Below are positions 41,920 through 50,775 of a DNA stretch of 64,000 bases, one piece after another. Positions within the stretch are counted from its first letter, which is position 1, and each line of letters starts with the position of its first letter. Both the position numbers and the translations under genes were made by a program. Source of the DNA: Niastella sp. (GTDB lineage Bacteria; Bacteroidota; Bacteroidia; Chitinophagales; Chitinophagaceae); assembly GCA_017744515.1 (NCBI GenBank), contig JAGIBF010000024.1:1-64000 (forward strand), read 5' to 3'. The notes beneath the pieces were generated by a model. It did no database searches and was not told where the DNA came from. It worked only from the letters and a program-made list of their open reading frames with translations.

Positions 41920-41927
41920 TAGTTTTG
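41920..41927 (+). promoter_or_regulatory. Transketolase gene promoter -7 element TAGTTTTG
   Basis: An exact TAnnTTTG match 23 bp before the ATG at 41951. Confidence 0.6.
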
Positions 41928-41950
41928 CTTCCACATTTAAAGACCAGCTT

Positions 41951-42787
41951 ATGCCCGCATTAAAAGACATTGCATCACAGATCAGGCGCGATATAGTTCG
42001 AATGGTTCATGGTGCTGCCAGTGGCCACCCCGGAGGTTCCCTCGGTTGTACAGATTACTTTACAGCTCTCTTCTTTAAAGTAATGCAGCACAACCCGCAG
42101 TTCAATATGGACGCCACCAACGAAGACGTTTTCGTATTGTCCAATGGCCACATCTCCCCCGTATATTACTCTACATTAGCCCGCGCTGGCTACTTTGATA
42201 TCAAAGAACTGGCAACCTTCCGTAAACTGGATTCAAGGTTACAAGGCCACCCTGCTACCCATGAGCACCTGCCCGGCATTCGCATGGCCAGCGGTTCCCT
42301 GGGTCAAGGCATGAGCGTAGCCCTCGGCGCCGCTCTCACCAAAAAACTGAACGGAGAGAAAAACCTTGTGTACTCTTTACACGGTGATGGAGAACTGGAT
42401 GAAGGCCAGAACTGGGAAGCCATCATGTTTGCAGCCCACCATAAAGTAGACAACCTCATTTCTACAGTTGATTGGAACGGCCAGCAGATCGACGGACCAA
42501 CCAAGAAAGTAATGAACCTGCTCGACCTGGGCGCTAAGTTCGACGCATTCGGATGGGAAGTCATCAGGCTCGAAAAAGGCAACGATCCGGAAGAAGTAGC
42601 AGCTACACTGGAAAAAGCCAAAACATTCGTAGGTAAAGGCAAGCCGATCGTTATCCTCATGACCACAGCGATGGGTGCCGGCGTAGACTTCATGCAAGGC
42701 TCTCACGAATGGCATGGTATCGCTCCCAACGACGAGCAACTGGCCAAAGCACTGGCCCAGCTTCCTGAAACACTGGGAGATTATTAA
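41951..42787 (+). CDS. Transketolase, N-terminal subunit
   Basis: A 278-residue protein equal to the thiamine-diphosphate PP domain of transketolase. It has GAASGHPGGSLGCTDYFTALF, VLSNGHISPVYYSTLARAGY, GHPATHEHLPGIRMASGSLGQG and the TPP motif LHGDGELDEGQNWEA. It ends naturally (LPETLGDY) and is closed by a strong terminator, so it is one half of a split transketolase, not a truncation. The C-terminal (Pyr plus C-terminal domain) subunit normally follows directly in genomes with split enzymes; here the next gene is an unrelated permease on the other strand. Confidence 0.92.
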   Translation: MPALKDIASQIRRDIVRMVHGAASGHPGGSLGCTDYFTALFFKVMQHNPQFNMDATNEDVFVLSNGHISPVYYSTLARAGYFDIKELATFRKLDSRLQGHPATHEHLPGIRMASGSLGQGMSVALGAALTKKLNGEKNLVYSLHGDGELDEGQNWEAIMFAAHHKVDNLISTVDWNGQQIDGPTKKVMNLLDLGAKFDAFGWEVIRLEKGNDPEEVAATLEKAKTFVGKGKPIVILMTTAMGAGVDFMQGSHEWHGIAPNDEQLAKALAQLPETLGDY

Positions 42788-42814
42788 ACCAATAACCACT
42801 AAGGTTGACATAAT

Positions 42815-42850
42815 AAAAGCGGGATTCGACATGTTTCGAATCCCGCTTTT
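42815..42850. terminator. Intrinsic terminator of the transketolase half-gene
   Basis: AAAAGCGGGATTCGA pairs perfectly with TCGAATCCCGCTTTT (15 bp) around a 6-base loop. It is flanked by A and T runs and is usable by the convergent permease gene too. Confidence 0.9.
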
Positions 42851-42898
42851 CTATTAGTTCGATCTGCTAACTATTTGGGATCACTGACTGCGACAGCA

Positions 42899-42933
42899 CT
42901 CACGACTCATTACTCTCGACTCACGACTCAAGA
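42899..42933. repeat. Heptamer array, CTCACGA family
   Basis: Five 7-bp units in strict register (CTCACGA twice, plus CTCATTA, CTCTCGA and CTCAAGA). It overlaps the stop codon and last codon of the permease gene (stop at 42928). Confidence 0.85.
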
Positions 42934-44154
42934 TTTCAACTCTATCGGCTGCAAAGCCGCCTTACGCGAAGGGAACCAGGAAGCCGTCAAAGCAATGATA
43001 AATACGGTGGCAATGATCAGCACGAAGTCACGCGGCACCAACTCTACAGGATAATAATTGATCAGGAAAGTGCCCCCTTCAAGTTTGATCAGCTCAAACT
43101 TCACCTGCAGCCAGCAAAAGATCACAGCCAGGATAATGCCGGTAACGGCGCCTATGCCCGCCAGCAACAACCCTTCGCTCAGGAATATCTTTTGGATCAT
43201 CCGGTTATTGGCACCCATAGCCTTCAATACCTGGATATCCTTTTGCTTTTCCAGCACCAGCATGGTCAAACCACCGATCATGGTAAAAGCCGCAACGATC
43301 AGCATCAACGTCATAAGGCCATAAATGGCCCATTTCTCCAGGGTCATCACACTGTACAGGCTTTTATTCTGCTCATACCGCGTTTCCACCACATAATTAT
43401 TACCAAAGATCTGCCGGATATTTTTTGCGGCAGCATCCCCTTTGCTTTCATCACTAAGCGCAATCTCGATACGGCTCACCTCATTATCCTTCAACGCGAG
43501 CATCTGCCGCATAAAATCGATATTGGTAACAGCATACTTATTATCGATATCGGCCTGAATAAAGAAAGTGCCGCCGGTAATGATATTGGCCGCAGCTACA
43601 GAACCATACAAGTCGGCCAAATTGACCGATTCGCCCCCTTTAAATATATAAGCAGTGATGGGATAGAGATTCTTATCCGACTCAATCTCCAGAGCGCCTT
43701 CCACACCATTACCCAACACGATCACGGGCCTGTCGGCAGTGCCGGTAGCATATTTACCACGGATGATCTTCTGCGCGACACCCGTTACCTGTGCATAGCC
43801 ATCATCCACGCCCTTGAGTAAAACAGGCACCTGGATATCGCCATTCTGCAGCAAGGTCTTTTCTTCTATAATACGCGAATAGTGCGTCACATCCTTTACA
43901 CCCGACAATTGCTTCAATTGCTCAGGAGAAACAAAAATAGTTTTGCTGCCAGGTTTAGGAGAAATAAGTACGTGCGGGTAGAAAGAAGAATACAATGATT
44001 TGACCAGCCCTTCAAAGCCATTGAACACACTGAGCACCACAATAAAAGCAAACGTGATGCTCATAATAGCCACCATGCTGATCCATGCAATAACATTGAT
44101 CGCATTGGTCGACTTCTTTGCTTTAAAATAACGCCAGGCGAAAAGAAAGTTCAT
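42928..44154 (-). CDS. LolC/E-type ABC transporter permease (FtsX/MacB-like)
   Basis: A 408-residue inner-membrane permease with four membrane segments: one near the N-terminus (NAINVIAWISMVAIMSITFAF), a large periplasmic domain (about residues 50-270), and three near the C-terminus (IYGLMTLMLIVAAFTMIGGL, LLLAGIGAVTGIILAVIFCW, FVLIIATVFIIALTASWFP). It begins NFLFAWRYFKAKKSTNAINV, typical of lipoprotein-releasing permeases. It probably works with a LolD-like ATPase encoded elsewhere to release lipoproteins from the inner membrane. It lies 86 bp downstream of rbfA on the same strand. Confidence 0.9.
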   Translation of the reverse strand: MNFLFAWRYFKAKKSTNAINVIAWISMVAIMSITFAFIVVLSVFNGFEGLVKSLYSSFYPHVLISPKPGSKTIFVSPEQLKQLSGVKDVTHYSRIIEEKTLLQNGDIQVPVLLKGVDDGYAQVTGVAQKIIRGKYATGTADRPVIVLGNGVEGALEIESDKNLYPITAYIFKGGESVNLADLYGSVAAANIITGGTFFIQADIDNKYAVTNIDFMRQMLALKDNEVSRIEIALSDESKGDAAAKNIRQIFGNNYVVETRYEQNKSLYSVMTLEKWAIYGLMTLMLIVAAFTMIGGLTMLVLEKQKDIQVLKAMGANNRMIQKIFLSEGLLLAGIGAVTGIILAVIFCWLQVKFELIKLEGGTFLINYYPVELVPRDFVLIIATVFIIALTASWFPSRKAALQPIELKS

Positions 44155-44213
44155 TGTCGGATGCAGGATTTAGAATTTCGGATAATGCCGCGATCTACAG
44201 TTCATGTTTTCCA

Positions 44214-44274
44214 TTCATGATCGACGATTCACGTATCCACTCAAGACTCTCGACTCTCAACTCCCGACTCCCCC
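44214..44274. repeat. Heptamer arrays (TTCACGT and CTCACGA families) at the rbfA 3' end
   Basis: Three units (44214-44234: TTCATGA, TCGACGA and TTCACGT), a 5-bp break, then five CTCNNNA-type units (44240-44274). The second block forms the stop codon and the last ten codons of rbfA. Confidence 0.82.
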
Positions 44275-44633
44275 TCCTTCTTCTCTTCATTGATCTTCTT
44301 AAACACATCTTCCATCCTGAACACGTGATCAAGCGTATCGTCGAGATAAAACCTCAATTCGGGCATACGACGCAGCTGTTTGCCGACTCTTGCCGCCAGC
44401 TCCTTTTTAATCTCCCAGGCCCTTTCCTCTATTTTCTTCAGGGTAGCCTTTGCATCACCTACCTGGAACAAACTCAGGTAGATACGGGCTTCCAGCAGGT
44501 CGGGCGTGATCTTCACCGAAACGATCGACACCATACCCCCATTGATCATGGTAAGGCCCAGCCGCTGAAATATAGCGTTCAATTCTTCGTTTAACAGGCC
44601 GGCAATCTGCTTTTGTCGCTTCCCTTCTTGCAT
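44241..44633 (-). CDS. rbfA: Ribosome-binding factor A with a repeat-encoded C-terminus
   Basis: A 130-residue RbfA, a KH-type factor that matures the 30S subunit and the 16S rRNA 5' end. Conserved segments are RQKQIAGLLNEELNAIFQRL, VSIVSVKITPDLLEARIYLS and LRRMPELRFYLDDTLDHV. The true family end is near residue 112. The last ten residues (GESGVESRES) are encoded by the CTCACGA heptamer array, so the tail is probably non-functional extension. It is transcribed ahead of the Lol-type permease gene. Confidence 0.92.
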   Translation of the reverse strand: MQEGKRQKQIAGLLNEELNAIFQRLGLTMINGGMVSIVSVKITPDLLEARIYLSLFQVGDAKATLKKIEERAWEIKKELAARVGKQLRRMPELRFYLDDTLDHVFRMEDVFKKINEEKKEGESGVESRES

Positions 44634-44775
44634 ATCATTAACGATTTAATCGTTGTAAAATTAGTTACTTTGCGCTGTTTATGGCCATTCCGGGTACAGA
44701 ATAGCACCAATAACCGATGAAAAAGAGGTGAAAGACAGGCCAATGACGATATTATCTGATCTATTTTAACATTTC

Positions 44776-46599
44776 ATGAAGCGATTTTCGACGATTCTCT
44801 ACTACCTCCGTGACCAGAAAGGACAAATGGCCTTATACCTGTTCTACAACCTCCTATCCATTGTTTTTTCCCTTGTCTCACTCACCATGCTGGCGCCATT
44901 TCTGAATATCCTCTTTGGATTGGATAAAGACGCCCCAAAAAAGCCAGATACAGTTACTATAGCATCTTTCAACTTATTGGACTACCTGAAGTATGAACTA
45001 ACAAAGCTGATCGATACCATAGGACATTCAAAAGCGTTGGCAGTTGTATGTATTACTGTAGTATTTGCCATTCTGTTCAAGAATTTTTTCCTGTACATGT
45101 CCTACCGGGTCATTATCCCCCTTCGCAACCGGGTTATGACACGCTTCCGGGCCGACCTGTACGATAAGATACTTCGTCTGCCCATTGGTTTTTTTACCGA
45201 GCAGCGCAAAGGCGATATCATGTCCCGGATGAGTAATGATATGAACGAGATCGAATGGAGCGTGATAGGCACTATGGAAGGATTGATCCGTGAGCCGCTC
45301 ACCATTATGATCTACCTGAGCGTTTTGTTTTATTTAAGTCCTCTGCTATCCCTCTTCTTATTGGTATTATTACCCCTTACAGGTTTTATCATAGGTCGCA
45401 TCAGCCGCAGTCTTAAAAAACAATCTAACGTATCACAGGAACAACAAGGGCACCTGTTGTCAATACTCGATGAAACCCTCGGTGGGCTTAGAGTGATCAA
45501 GGCATTCAATGCTGAAAAGCTATTGCGCAACCGTTTCTTTGATACCAATAGTTTTCTTAACCAGGTGCGGGTGAAGATGGCATTCCGTCGTGATCTGGCT
45601 TCCCCCATGTCTGAATTTATGGGTGTGCTGGTATTAAGCTGTATATTATGGGTAGGCGGTCAATTGGTACTGGAAGGCAGGGGAGGGTTAACAGCAGAAG
45701 GATTCATCGTTTATATAGTGTTCTTTGTCCAACTGATCAATCCGGCAAAGGCATTATCGACGGCTTTCTATAATGCACAGCGGGGAACTGCTGCTATACA
45801 ACGTATAGAAGAAATAATAAAAGCACCATTGGCCGTAGAAGAAGCTGTCAATCCCAAACAACTTACCACCTTCCGGAACAATATCGAGTTCCGCAATGTG
45901 ACCTTCAAATACGAAGACGTTACCATCCTCGATAACATCAACCTTACCATCGAGAAAGGCAAGACCATCGCGCTCGTAGGTTCATCCGGCGCCGGCAAGT
46001 CAACCCTGGCCGACCTGGTGCCCCGCTTTCACGATGTGACCAGTGGAGAACTGCTGATCGATGGGGTAAATATCAAAGAATACTCCCTCCTTTCCCTGCG
46101 CGACCAGATGGGCATCGTAACACAAGAACCCATCCTGTTCAACGATACCATTGCCAATAATATTTCCCTGGGCAATCCGGTGGCTTCGATCGATGAGATA
46201 GAAGAGGCGGCCCGCATAGCCAACGCCCATGATTTCATCATGAACAAAGAAGAGAATTACCAAACCAATATTGGTGACCGTGGCAGCAAACTGAGTGGAG
46301 GAGAACGCCAGCGCGTCACCATCGCCCGCGCAGTGTTGAAGAACCCGCCCATCCTGATATTGGACGAAGCTACCTCTTCACTCGATACAGAAAGTGAGCG
46401 CCTGGTACAAGATGCCATCAACAAAATGATGGCCAACCGTACCAGCATTGTTATCGCCCACCGCCTCAGCACCATCCGCCATGCCGATGAGATCATCGTA
46501 CTGCAAAAAGGCAAGATCGTAGAGCGCGGCACCCACGATCAATTAATCGATCAGGACGGCTTTTACAAAAGACTGGTAGATATGCAGGAAGTCAAGTAG
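44776..46599 (+). CDS. MsbA-like ABC exporter (fused permease and ATPase)
   Basis: A 607-residue half-transporter with six membrane segments (residues about 15-330) and a C-terminal ATPase. Walker A is at about 402-409 (GSSGAGKST), the Q loop in DQMGIVTQEPILFND, the signature LSGGERQRVTIARAVL near 506, and Walker B ILILDEATSSLDTESERLV. It works as a homodimer or heterodimer. It resembles MsbA/lipid-A flippases and multidrug exporters; the single copy with housekeeping neighbours favours a lipid flippase, but this is inference. It is monocistronic. Confidence 0.92.
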   Translation: MKRFSTILYYLRDQKGQMALYLFYNLLSIVFSLVSLTMLAPFLNILFGLDKDAPKKPDTVTIASFNLLDYLKYELTKLIDTIGHSKALAVVCITVVFAILFKNFFLYMSYRVIIPLRNRVMTRFRADLYDKILRLPIGFFTEQRKGDIMSRMSNDMNEIEWSVIGTMEGLIREPLTIMIYLSVLFYLSPLLSLFLLVLLPLTGFIIGRISRSLKKQSNVSQEQQGHLLSILDETLGGLRVIKAFNAEKLLRNRFFDTNSFLNQVRVKMAFRRDLASPMSEFMGVLVLSCILWVGGQLVLEGRGGLTAEGFIVYIVFFVQLINPAKALSTAFYNAQRGTAAIQRIEEIIKAPLAVEEAVNPKQLTTFRNNIEFRNVTFKYEDVTILDNINLTIEKGKTIALVGSSGAGKSTLADLVPRFHDVTSGELLIDGVNIKEYSLLSLRDQMGIVTQEPILFNDTIANNISLGNPVASIDEIEEAARIANAHDFIMNKEENYQTNIGDRGSKLSGGERQRVTIARAVLKNPPILILDEATSSLDTESERLVQDAINKMMANRTSIVIAHRLSTIRHADEIIVLQKGKIVERGTHDQLIDQDGFYKRLVDMQEVK

Positions 46600-46601
46600 G
46601 G

Positions 46602-46758
46602 TAGAGAGTCGCCAGTCGTGAGTTCAGAGTCTATTTATAGAAACAAGACATAGCAATACTAAAAAAGCAACACCGAAAGTGTTGCTTTTTTTATTTAATG
46701 ATATCGTTGTTGAAGTAAATGGGCTCTGAACTCTCTACTCTGAACTCACAACTTACTT
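46602..46758. repeat. Inverted heptamer arrays flanking a terminator
   Basis: The left array (46602-46629) has four units, TAGAGAG, TCGCCAG, TCGTGAG and TTCAGAG. The right array (46724-46758) has five units of the complementary CTCTGAA type. The intrinsic terminator at 46661-46691 lies between them. The right array overlaps the stop of the FkbM gene. Confidence 0.85.
46661..46691. terminator. Intrinsic terminator between convergent genes
   Basis: AAAAAAGCAACAC pairs with GTGTTGCTTTTTT (13 bp) around CGAAA. T-runs on both strands let it serve the ABC exporter and the FkbM gene. Confidence 0.9.
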
Positions 46759-47580
46759 CTTCGGAAGAGCGTACAAATTGAAATGCGTCCAGTTTGTCAT
46801 ATCCGCACGCTGAATAGGCTTGGTTTCAGCCTTGCTGTCGAAATCCGCAAAGTAGAAAAGATCATACCCCTTATCAGCAATCACATCATACAGCTCGTTA
46901 CGCTCTTCTTTGGTAAGCTGTGTAAACACTTCTGAAATGATCACCGGCTTGTATTTTACAATAAGACCAGCGATGGATTTAACGATCTCCTTATCATATC
47001 CCTCTGTATCGATCTTGATGAAAGACAGCTTGTCGAGCCAGCTTCCATAATTCTTTTCAAGGTACTGTTGCAGGTTTACGCCCTTTACCTTTTGAGACAA
47101 GGTAAAGTTGCCATGCTTTTTATCAGCCTCAGCACTGATGCCACCATTACTGTAAGAAGCTTCAGAAGAGCCATAATAAAACTCTCCGTCCTCATCAGAA
47201 ATAGCATAAGGCAGCGCTACAATATTGGTCTTATCCTTATTTAAACCGGCGTTGTTCTCAAGCACTTTAAACACGTGCGGATTAGGATCGAAGCCCAAAA
47301 CCAGCCCCTCCTTACCAGCAGCTAAGCCCATAGGCACAGTGGTATCTCCTGTGTTGCCGCCTATATCGATGGCCAGACTACCCTTGGGAATAAAACGCTT
47401 AAAAAAATCTACTTCGCTCTGGGTGATCACCTTTTCACCAGTCAACGGATTCATCCAGTTGCCAAACTGTATCGTGCCCTCATCTGCCAACTGGTAATTC
47501 GATACCTTAATGGGGTATTCACTAAACACCCGGCGCGCCTTTTTACGGGCAAAAGATTCTTTCAAATATTTGAATATCAT
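46753..47580 (-). CDS. FkbM-family methyltransferase
   Basis: A 275-residue SAM-dependent methyltransferase starting MIFKYLKESFARKKARRVF. The SAM-binding motif is LAIDIGGNTGDTTVPMGLA, followed by VLGFDPNPHVFKVLENNAGL. The FkbM signature FIKIDTEGYDKEIVKSIAGL is present. Family members O-methylate sugars or polyketides; the substrate is unknown. A longer in-frame start (47721) overlaps the divergent peptidase gene and was rejected. A minus-strand promoter element lies 26 bp upstream. Confidence 0.9.
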   Translation of the reverse strand: MIFKYLKESFARKKARRVFSEYPIKVSNYQLADEGTIQFGNWMNPLTGEKVITQSEVDFFKRFIPKGSLAIDIGGNTGDTTVPMGLAAGKEGLVLGFDPNPHVFKVLENNAGLNKDKTNIVALPYAISDEDGEFYYGSSEASYSNGGISAEADKKHGNFTLSQKVKGVNLQQYLEKNYGSWLDKLSFIKIDTEGYDKEIVKSIAGLIVKYKPVIISEVFTQLTKEERNELYDVIADKGYDLFYFADFDSKAETKPIQRADMTNWTHFNLYALPKK

Positions 47581-47606
47581 AATGGTTCGTCTTGTTTGGG
47601 TAGCGG

Positions 47607-47614
47607 CAAAATTA
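47607..47614 (-). promoter_or_regulatory. FkbM gene promoter -7 element TAATTTTG
   Basis: An exact minus-strand TAnnTTTG match 26 bp upstream of the ATG at 47580, in the 77-bp gap to the divergent peptidase gene. Confidence 0.55.
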
Positions 47615-47657
47615 GGGCAAATTTTCCGTACATTCACCCCTTCAATATTTCCATTAC

Positions 47658-49799
47658 ATGAGAAAGCAAATTCTATCAGGCACAGCTTGCCTGCTACTAT
47701 TGACAGCAGCACTTTCATCAACAGCTCAAAAGAATTTCACGTACGAACAGGTATTCAAAAACGCGTCACCCAATATGACCAAACCACTCCCCTCGATCCG
47801 GGGATGGGTAGACGACGACCACTACATCGAATTACAAAAAGACACAGCAGGAAAAACGATCTTCCTCGCAGTAGAGGCGAAAACAGGCAAATCAAAAACA
47901 TACGAAGGACAGGTTCCTTCTGAACCACGCCAACAGGCAATGCCCGCTATCGGTATTTCAGATGCCCGCAACATTACCATTTCACCCGACGGAAAATGGG
48001 TGGCCTACACAAGAAAAGACAATAACCTCTATGCTATGGAACTGGCCACCAAACAAGCGGTGCAGTTCACCAAAGATGGTTCGGAAACGATCCTCAACGG
48101 ATATGCATCCTGGGTATATTATGAAGAGATACTCGGTCGCGCCAGCCGCTACAAGGCATTCTGGTGGAGCCCCGATAGCAAACGCATCTGCTACATGCGC
48201 TTCGATGATGCCAAAGTACCAGTGTTTCCTATCTATGTACTCGACGGCCAGGATGGCTATCTCGAAAACGAACGTTACCCCAAGGCAGGAGAGAAAAATC
48301 CGGATGTAAAAGTGGGTATTGCCAACATTGAAACAGGAGCTACCACATGGGCCGACTTCAATCCAAAAGATGACCAATACTTCGGCGCCCCCTTCTGGAC
48401 ACCCGAAGGCCAGCTGTGGGTACAATGGATGAACCGTGGACAGGACAACCTCGTTATTTACAACATCGACTTTGCCAGCGGCGCAAAAAAAGAAGTATAC
48501 AACGAACAACAAAAAACCTGGATCGACCTCGACGAAGGCAGCCGCATTGAGTTTCTGTCTGCCGGTAAAGGCTTCATCCTGAAAAGCGATAAAGACGGCT
48601 GGGAAAACCTCTACCACCACGATGCTACCGGCAAACTGATCAACCAGATCACCACCGGCAACCTCTGGGGCACTTCCATTATCAAAGTAGATGAAAAAGC
48701 AAAAGTGCTCTACTTCAGGGCACGCAAAGAAAACTCTGCCCGCTTCGACTTCTACAAAGTAGGGCTCGATGGCAAAGGACTAACCCGCCTGAGCTTTGGA
48801 GAATACTCCCATGACCAGATCAACCTTTCCCCCAACGGCAAATATTTCATCACTACCTACTCCAACCTGTCTACCCCTACTACGATGGCGTTGGTAGATG
48901 GCAAAGGAAAACTGATCCGTACACTGGGCGATACCAAAGGACCCGATTTTGATGCTTACACAGTGCCCAAAACAGAACTGGTACGCGTAAAATCAGGCGA
49001 TGGAGTGTTCGACCTGCCCGTAGCGATCACCTATCCTGTCAACTTCGATCCCAACAGAAAATACCCGGTAATCATCAGCATTTATGGCGGCCCTAATGCA
49101 GGCACCGTTTACGACCGTTGGAGACCTGCCGGTGGCGCAGCACAATGGTGGGCACAGGAAGGCGTTATCCAGGTAGCATTCGACAACCGCAGCAGCGGTC
49201 ACTTTGGAAAAGCAGGATTGAACTATATCCACCGCCAGCTCGGTAAATGGGAAATAGAAGATTACATGACCTGCGGCAAATGGCTGCGCAAACAAACATG
49301 GGTAGATACTACGAAAGTAGCCATGACGGGTGGCAGCTTTGGCGGTTACATGACCTGCATGGCCCTCACCTATGGCGCCGATGTATTTACACATGGCATT
49401 GCCAATGCATCCGTTACCGACTGGCAATTCTATGATACCCATTACACAGAACGTTTCATGGACACCCCCAAAGAAAACCCTGAAGGCTATAAGAATACTG
49501 CTGCCATGACCTATGCCGACAAGTACAAAGGATTGTTGCGCATCGTACACGGCACTTCCGACGACAACGTGCACATGCAAAACAGCCTTACCCTGATCGA
49601 TAAATTACAGAACCTCGGTAAACACTTTGAATTCATGGTATACCCCGGCGAAAGACACGGCATTGGTGGCAACAACATGAAGAAAGGCCAGCACAACCGC
49701 AACGAAGCATACGCCTTCTGGTATCAATACCTGTTGAATAAACCGTTGCCTGCTGCTTTCACTGGCACTACTACCGCTTCAGGCCAGAGAGGATTTTAA
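47658..49799 (+). CDS. S9-family peptidase (dipeptidyl peptidase IV type)
   Basis: A 713-residue exported serine peptidase. The signal peptide is MRKQILSGTACLLLLTAALSSTA. An eight-bladed DPP-IV beta-propeller spans about residues 60-440 (GYASWVYYEEILGRASRYKAF is the typical Glu motif region). The alpha/beta-hydrolase domain has the nucleophile S560 (TGGSFGGYMTCM), D636 (GTSDDNVHMQ) and H667 (YPGERHGIGG). It should release X-Pro or similar dipeptides in the periplasm. It is monocistronic and divergent from the FkbM gene. Confidence 0.94.
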   Translation: MRKQILSGTACLLLLTAALSSTAQKNFTYEQVFKNASPNMTKPLPSIRGWVDDDHYIELQKDTAGKTIFLAVEAKTGKSKTYEGQVPSEPRQQAMPAIGISDARNITISPDGKWVAYTRKDNNLYAMELATKQAVQFTKDGSETILNGYASWVYYEEILGRASRYKAFWWSPDSKRICYMRFDDAKVPVFPIYVLDGQDGYLENERYPKAGEKNPDVKVGIANIETGATTWADFNPKDDQYFGAPFWTPEGQLWVQWMNRGQDNLVIYNIDFASGAKKEVYNEQQKTWIDLDEGSRIEFLSAGKGFILKSDKDGWENLYHHDATGKLINQITTGNLWGTSIIKVDEKAKVLYFRARKENSARFDFYKVGLDGKGLTRLSFGEYSHDQINLSPNGKYFITTYSNLSTPTTMALVDGKGKLIRTLGDTKGPDFDAYTVPKTELVRVKSGDGVFDLPVAITYPVNFDPNRKYPVIISIYGGPNAGTVYDRWRPAGGAAQWWAQEGVIQVAFDNRSSGHFGKAGLNYIHRQLGKWEIEDYMTCGKWLRKQTWVDTTKVAMTGGSFGGYMTCMALTYGADVFTHGIANASVTDWQFYDTHYTERFMDTPKENPEGYKNTAAMTYADKYKGLLRIVHGTSDDNVHMQNSLTLIDKLQNLGKHFEFMVYPGERHGIGGNNMKKGQHNRNEAYAFWYQYLLNKPLPAAFTGTTTASGQRGF

Positions 49800-49870
49800 A
49801 CAAGCAATCAATATAATTTGCTCAGTCTACCCAAAGGACCGCCTCACGGCGGTCTTTTTTATTTTCCAGC

Positions 49871-49905
49871 CTCTCGATTCACGATTGCCGATTGCCGATT
49901 CACGG
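49871..49905. repeat. Heptamer array, TTCACGA/TTGCCGA family
   Basis: Five 7-bp units in register: CTCTCGA, TTCACGA, TTGCCGA twice, and TTCACGG. It lies between the DPP-IV gene and the SDR gene, on the upstream side of the latter. Confidence 0.8.
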
Positions 49906-49969
49906 CCTTAATCCGACAACTCGATGGAAAAACCTTCGCCCGCCCGCCGTCCTGCCGCAATTTGCAGCC

Positions 49970-50770
49970 ATGTCACAGCCAACCTATACCATTATCACAG
50001 GAGCCAGCTCTGGCCTTGGCAAAGCATTGGCCATCCAATGCGCCAAAGCAGGCATGAACCTTATCCTCATCGCACTGCCCGGGGGCCACACGCATTCGAT
50101 AGCGGAAACGCTCGCCATCAGCTACGGCGTCTATGTACATGCATTTGAGTTCGACCTTACCGACAGTACCATCCTGCGGCAACAACTCGACTATATCAAG
50201 GGCCGCTTCAGTATCAACTTCCTCATCAACAATGCAGGCATCGGCGGCACAGCATCCATCCGCGAAACATCGGCAGAGAAGATCGACCAGATCATCCAGT
50301 TGAACGTACGCAGCACTGTTCAGGTCACCCACCTGCTGCTGCCTAACCTGCTGGAACACCCACGCAGTTATATCATGAACATTTCCAGTATGGCAGCCTT
50401 TACGCCCATCGCCTACAAAACAGTGTATCCGGCTACCAAAGCATTTATATCCTCTTTCTTCCACGGCCTGCGTGAAGAACTGTCGGGCACAGGGCTATCT
50501 GTTAGTGTAGTATATCCTGGTCCCATCATGACCAACTCCAACACCAGCCGGCGCGTTATCAGCCAGGGCATCAAAGGCAGGATGGGATTATTGCCCACAT
50601 CAGTGATTGCCCGGATAGCCCTTCGTAAAACAATGGCAAACCAACCCATCATCATACCCGGTATTATGAACAGGTTCAACCTCATGCTGATGAGGTTGCT
50701 GCCATTGGGATTAAAACTAAAGATCGTATCGAGAGAAGTGAGAAAAGAAATACAATACTCCCCCGCATAA
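49970..50770 (+). CDS. Short-chain dehydrogenase/reductase
   Basis: A 266-residue SDR. From the ATG at 49970 the nucleotide-binding motif is immediate: TIITGASSGLGKALA (TGxxxGxG). NNAGIGG and the catalytic YPATK (YxxxK) in IAYKTVYPATKAFISSF follow, with Ser in NISSMAAF. A C-terminal hydrophobic stretch (NRFNLMLMRLLPLGLKL) suggests membrane association, as in lipid-active SDRs. The substrate is unknown. The next gene, an epimerase, starts 5 bp after the stop, so the two form an operon. A longer non-ATG start upstream was rejected. Confidence 0.9.
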   Translation: MSQPTYTIITGASSGLGKALAIQCAKAGMNLILIALPGGHTHSIAETLAISYGVYVHAFEFDLTDSTILRQQLDYIKGRFSINFLINNAGIGGTASIRETSAEKIDQIIQLNVRSTVQVTHLLLPNLLEHPRSYIMNISSMAAFTPIAYKTVYPATKAFISSFFHGLREELSGTGLSVSVVYPGPIMTNSNTSRRVISQGIKGRMGLLPTSVIARIALRKTMANQPIIIPGIMNRFNLMLMRLLPLGLKLKIVSREVRKEIQYSPA

Positions 50771-50775
50771 ACCCA

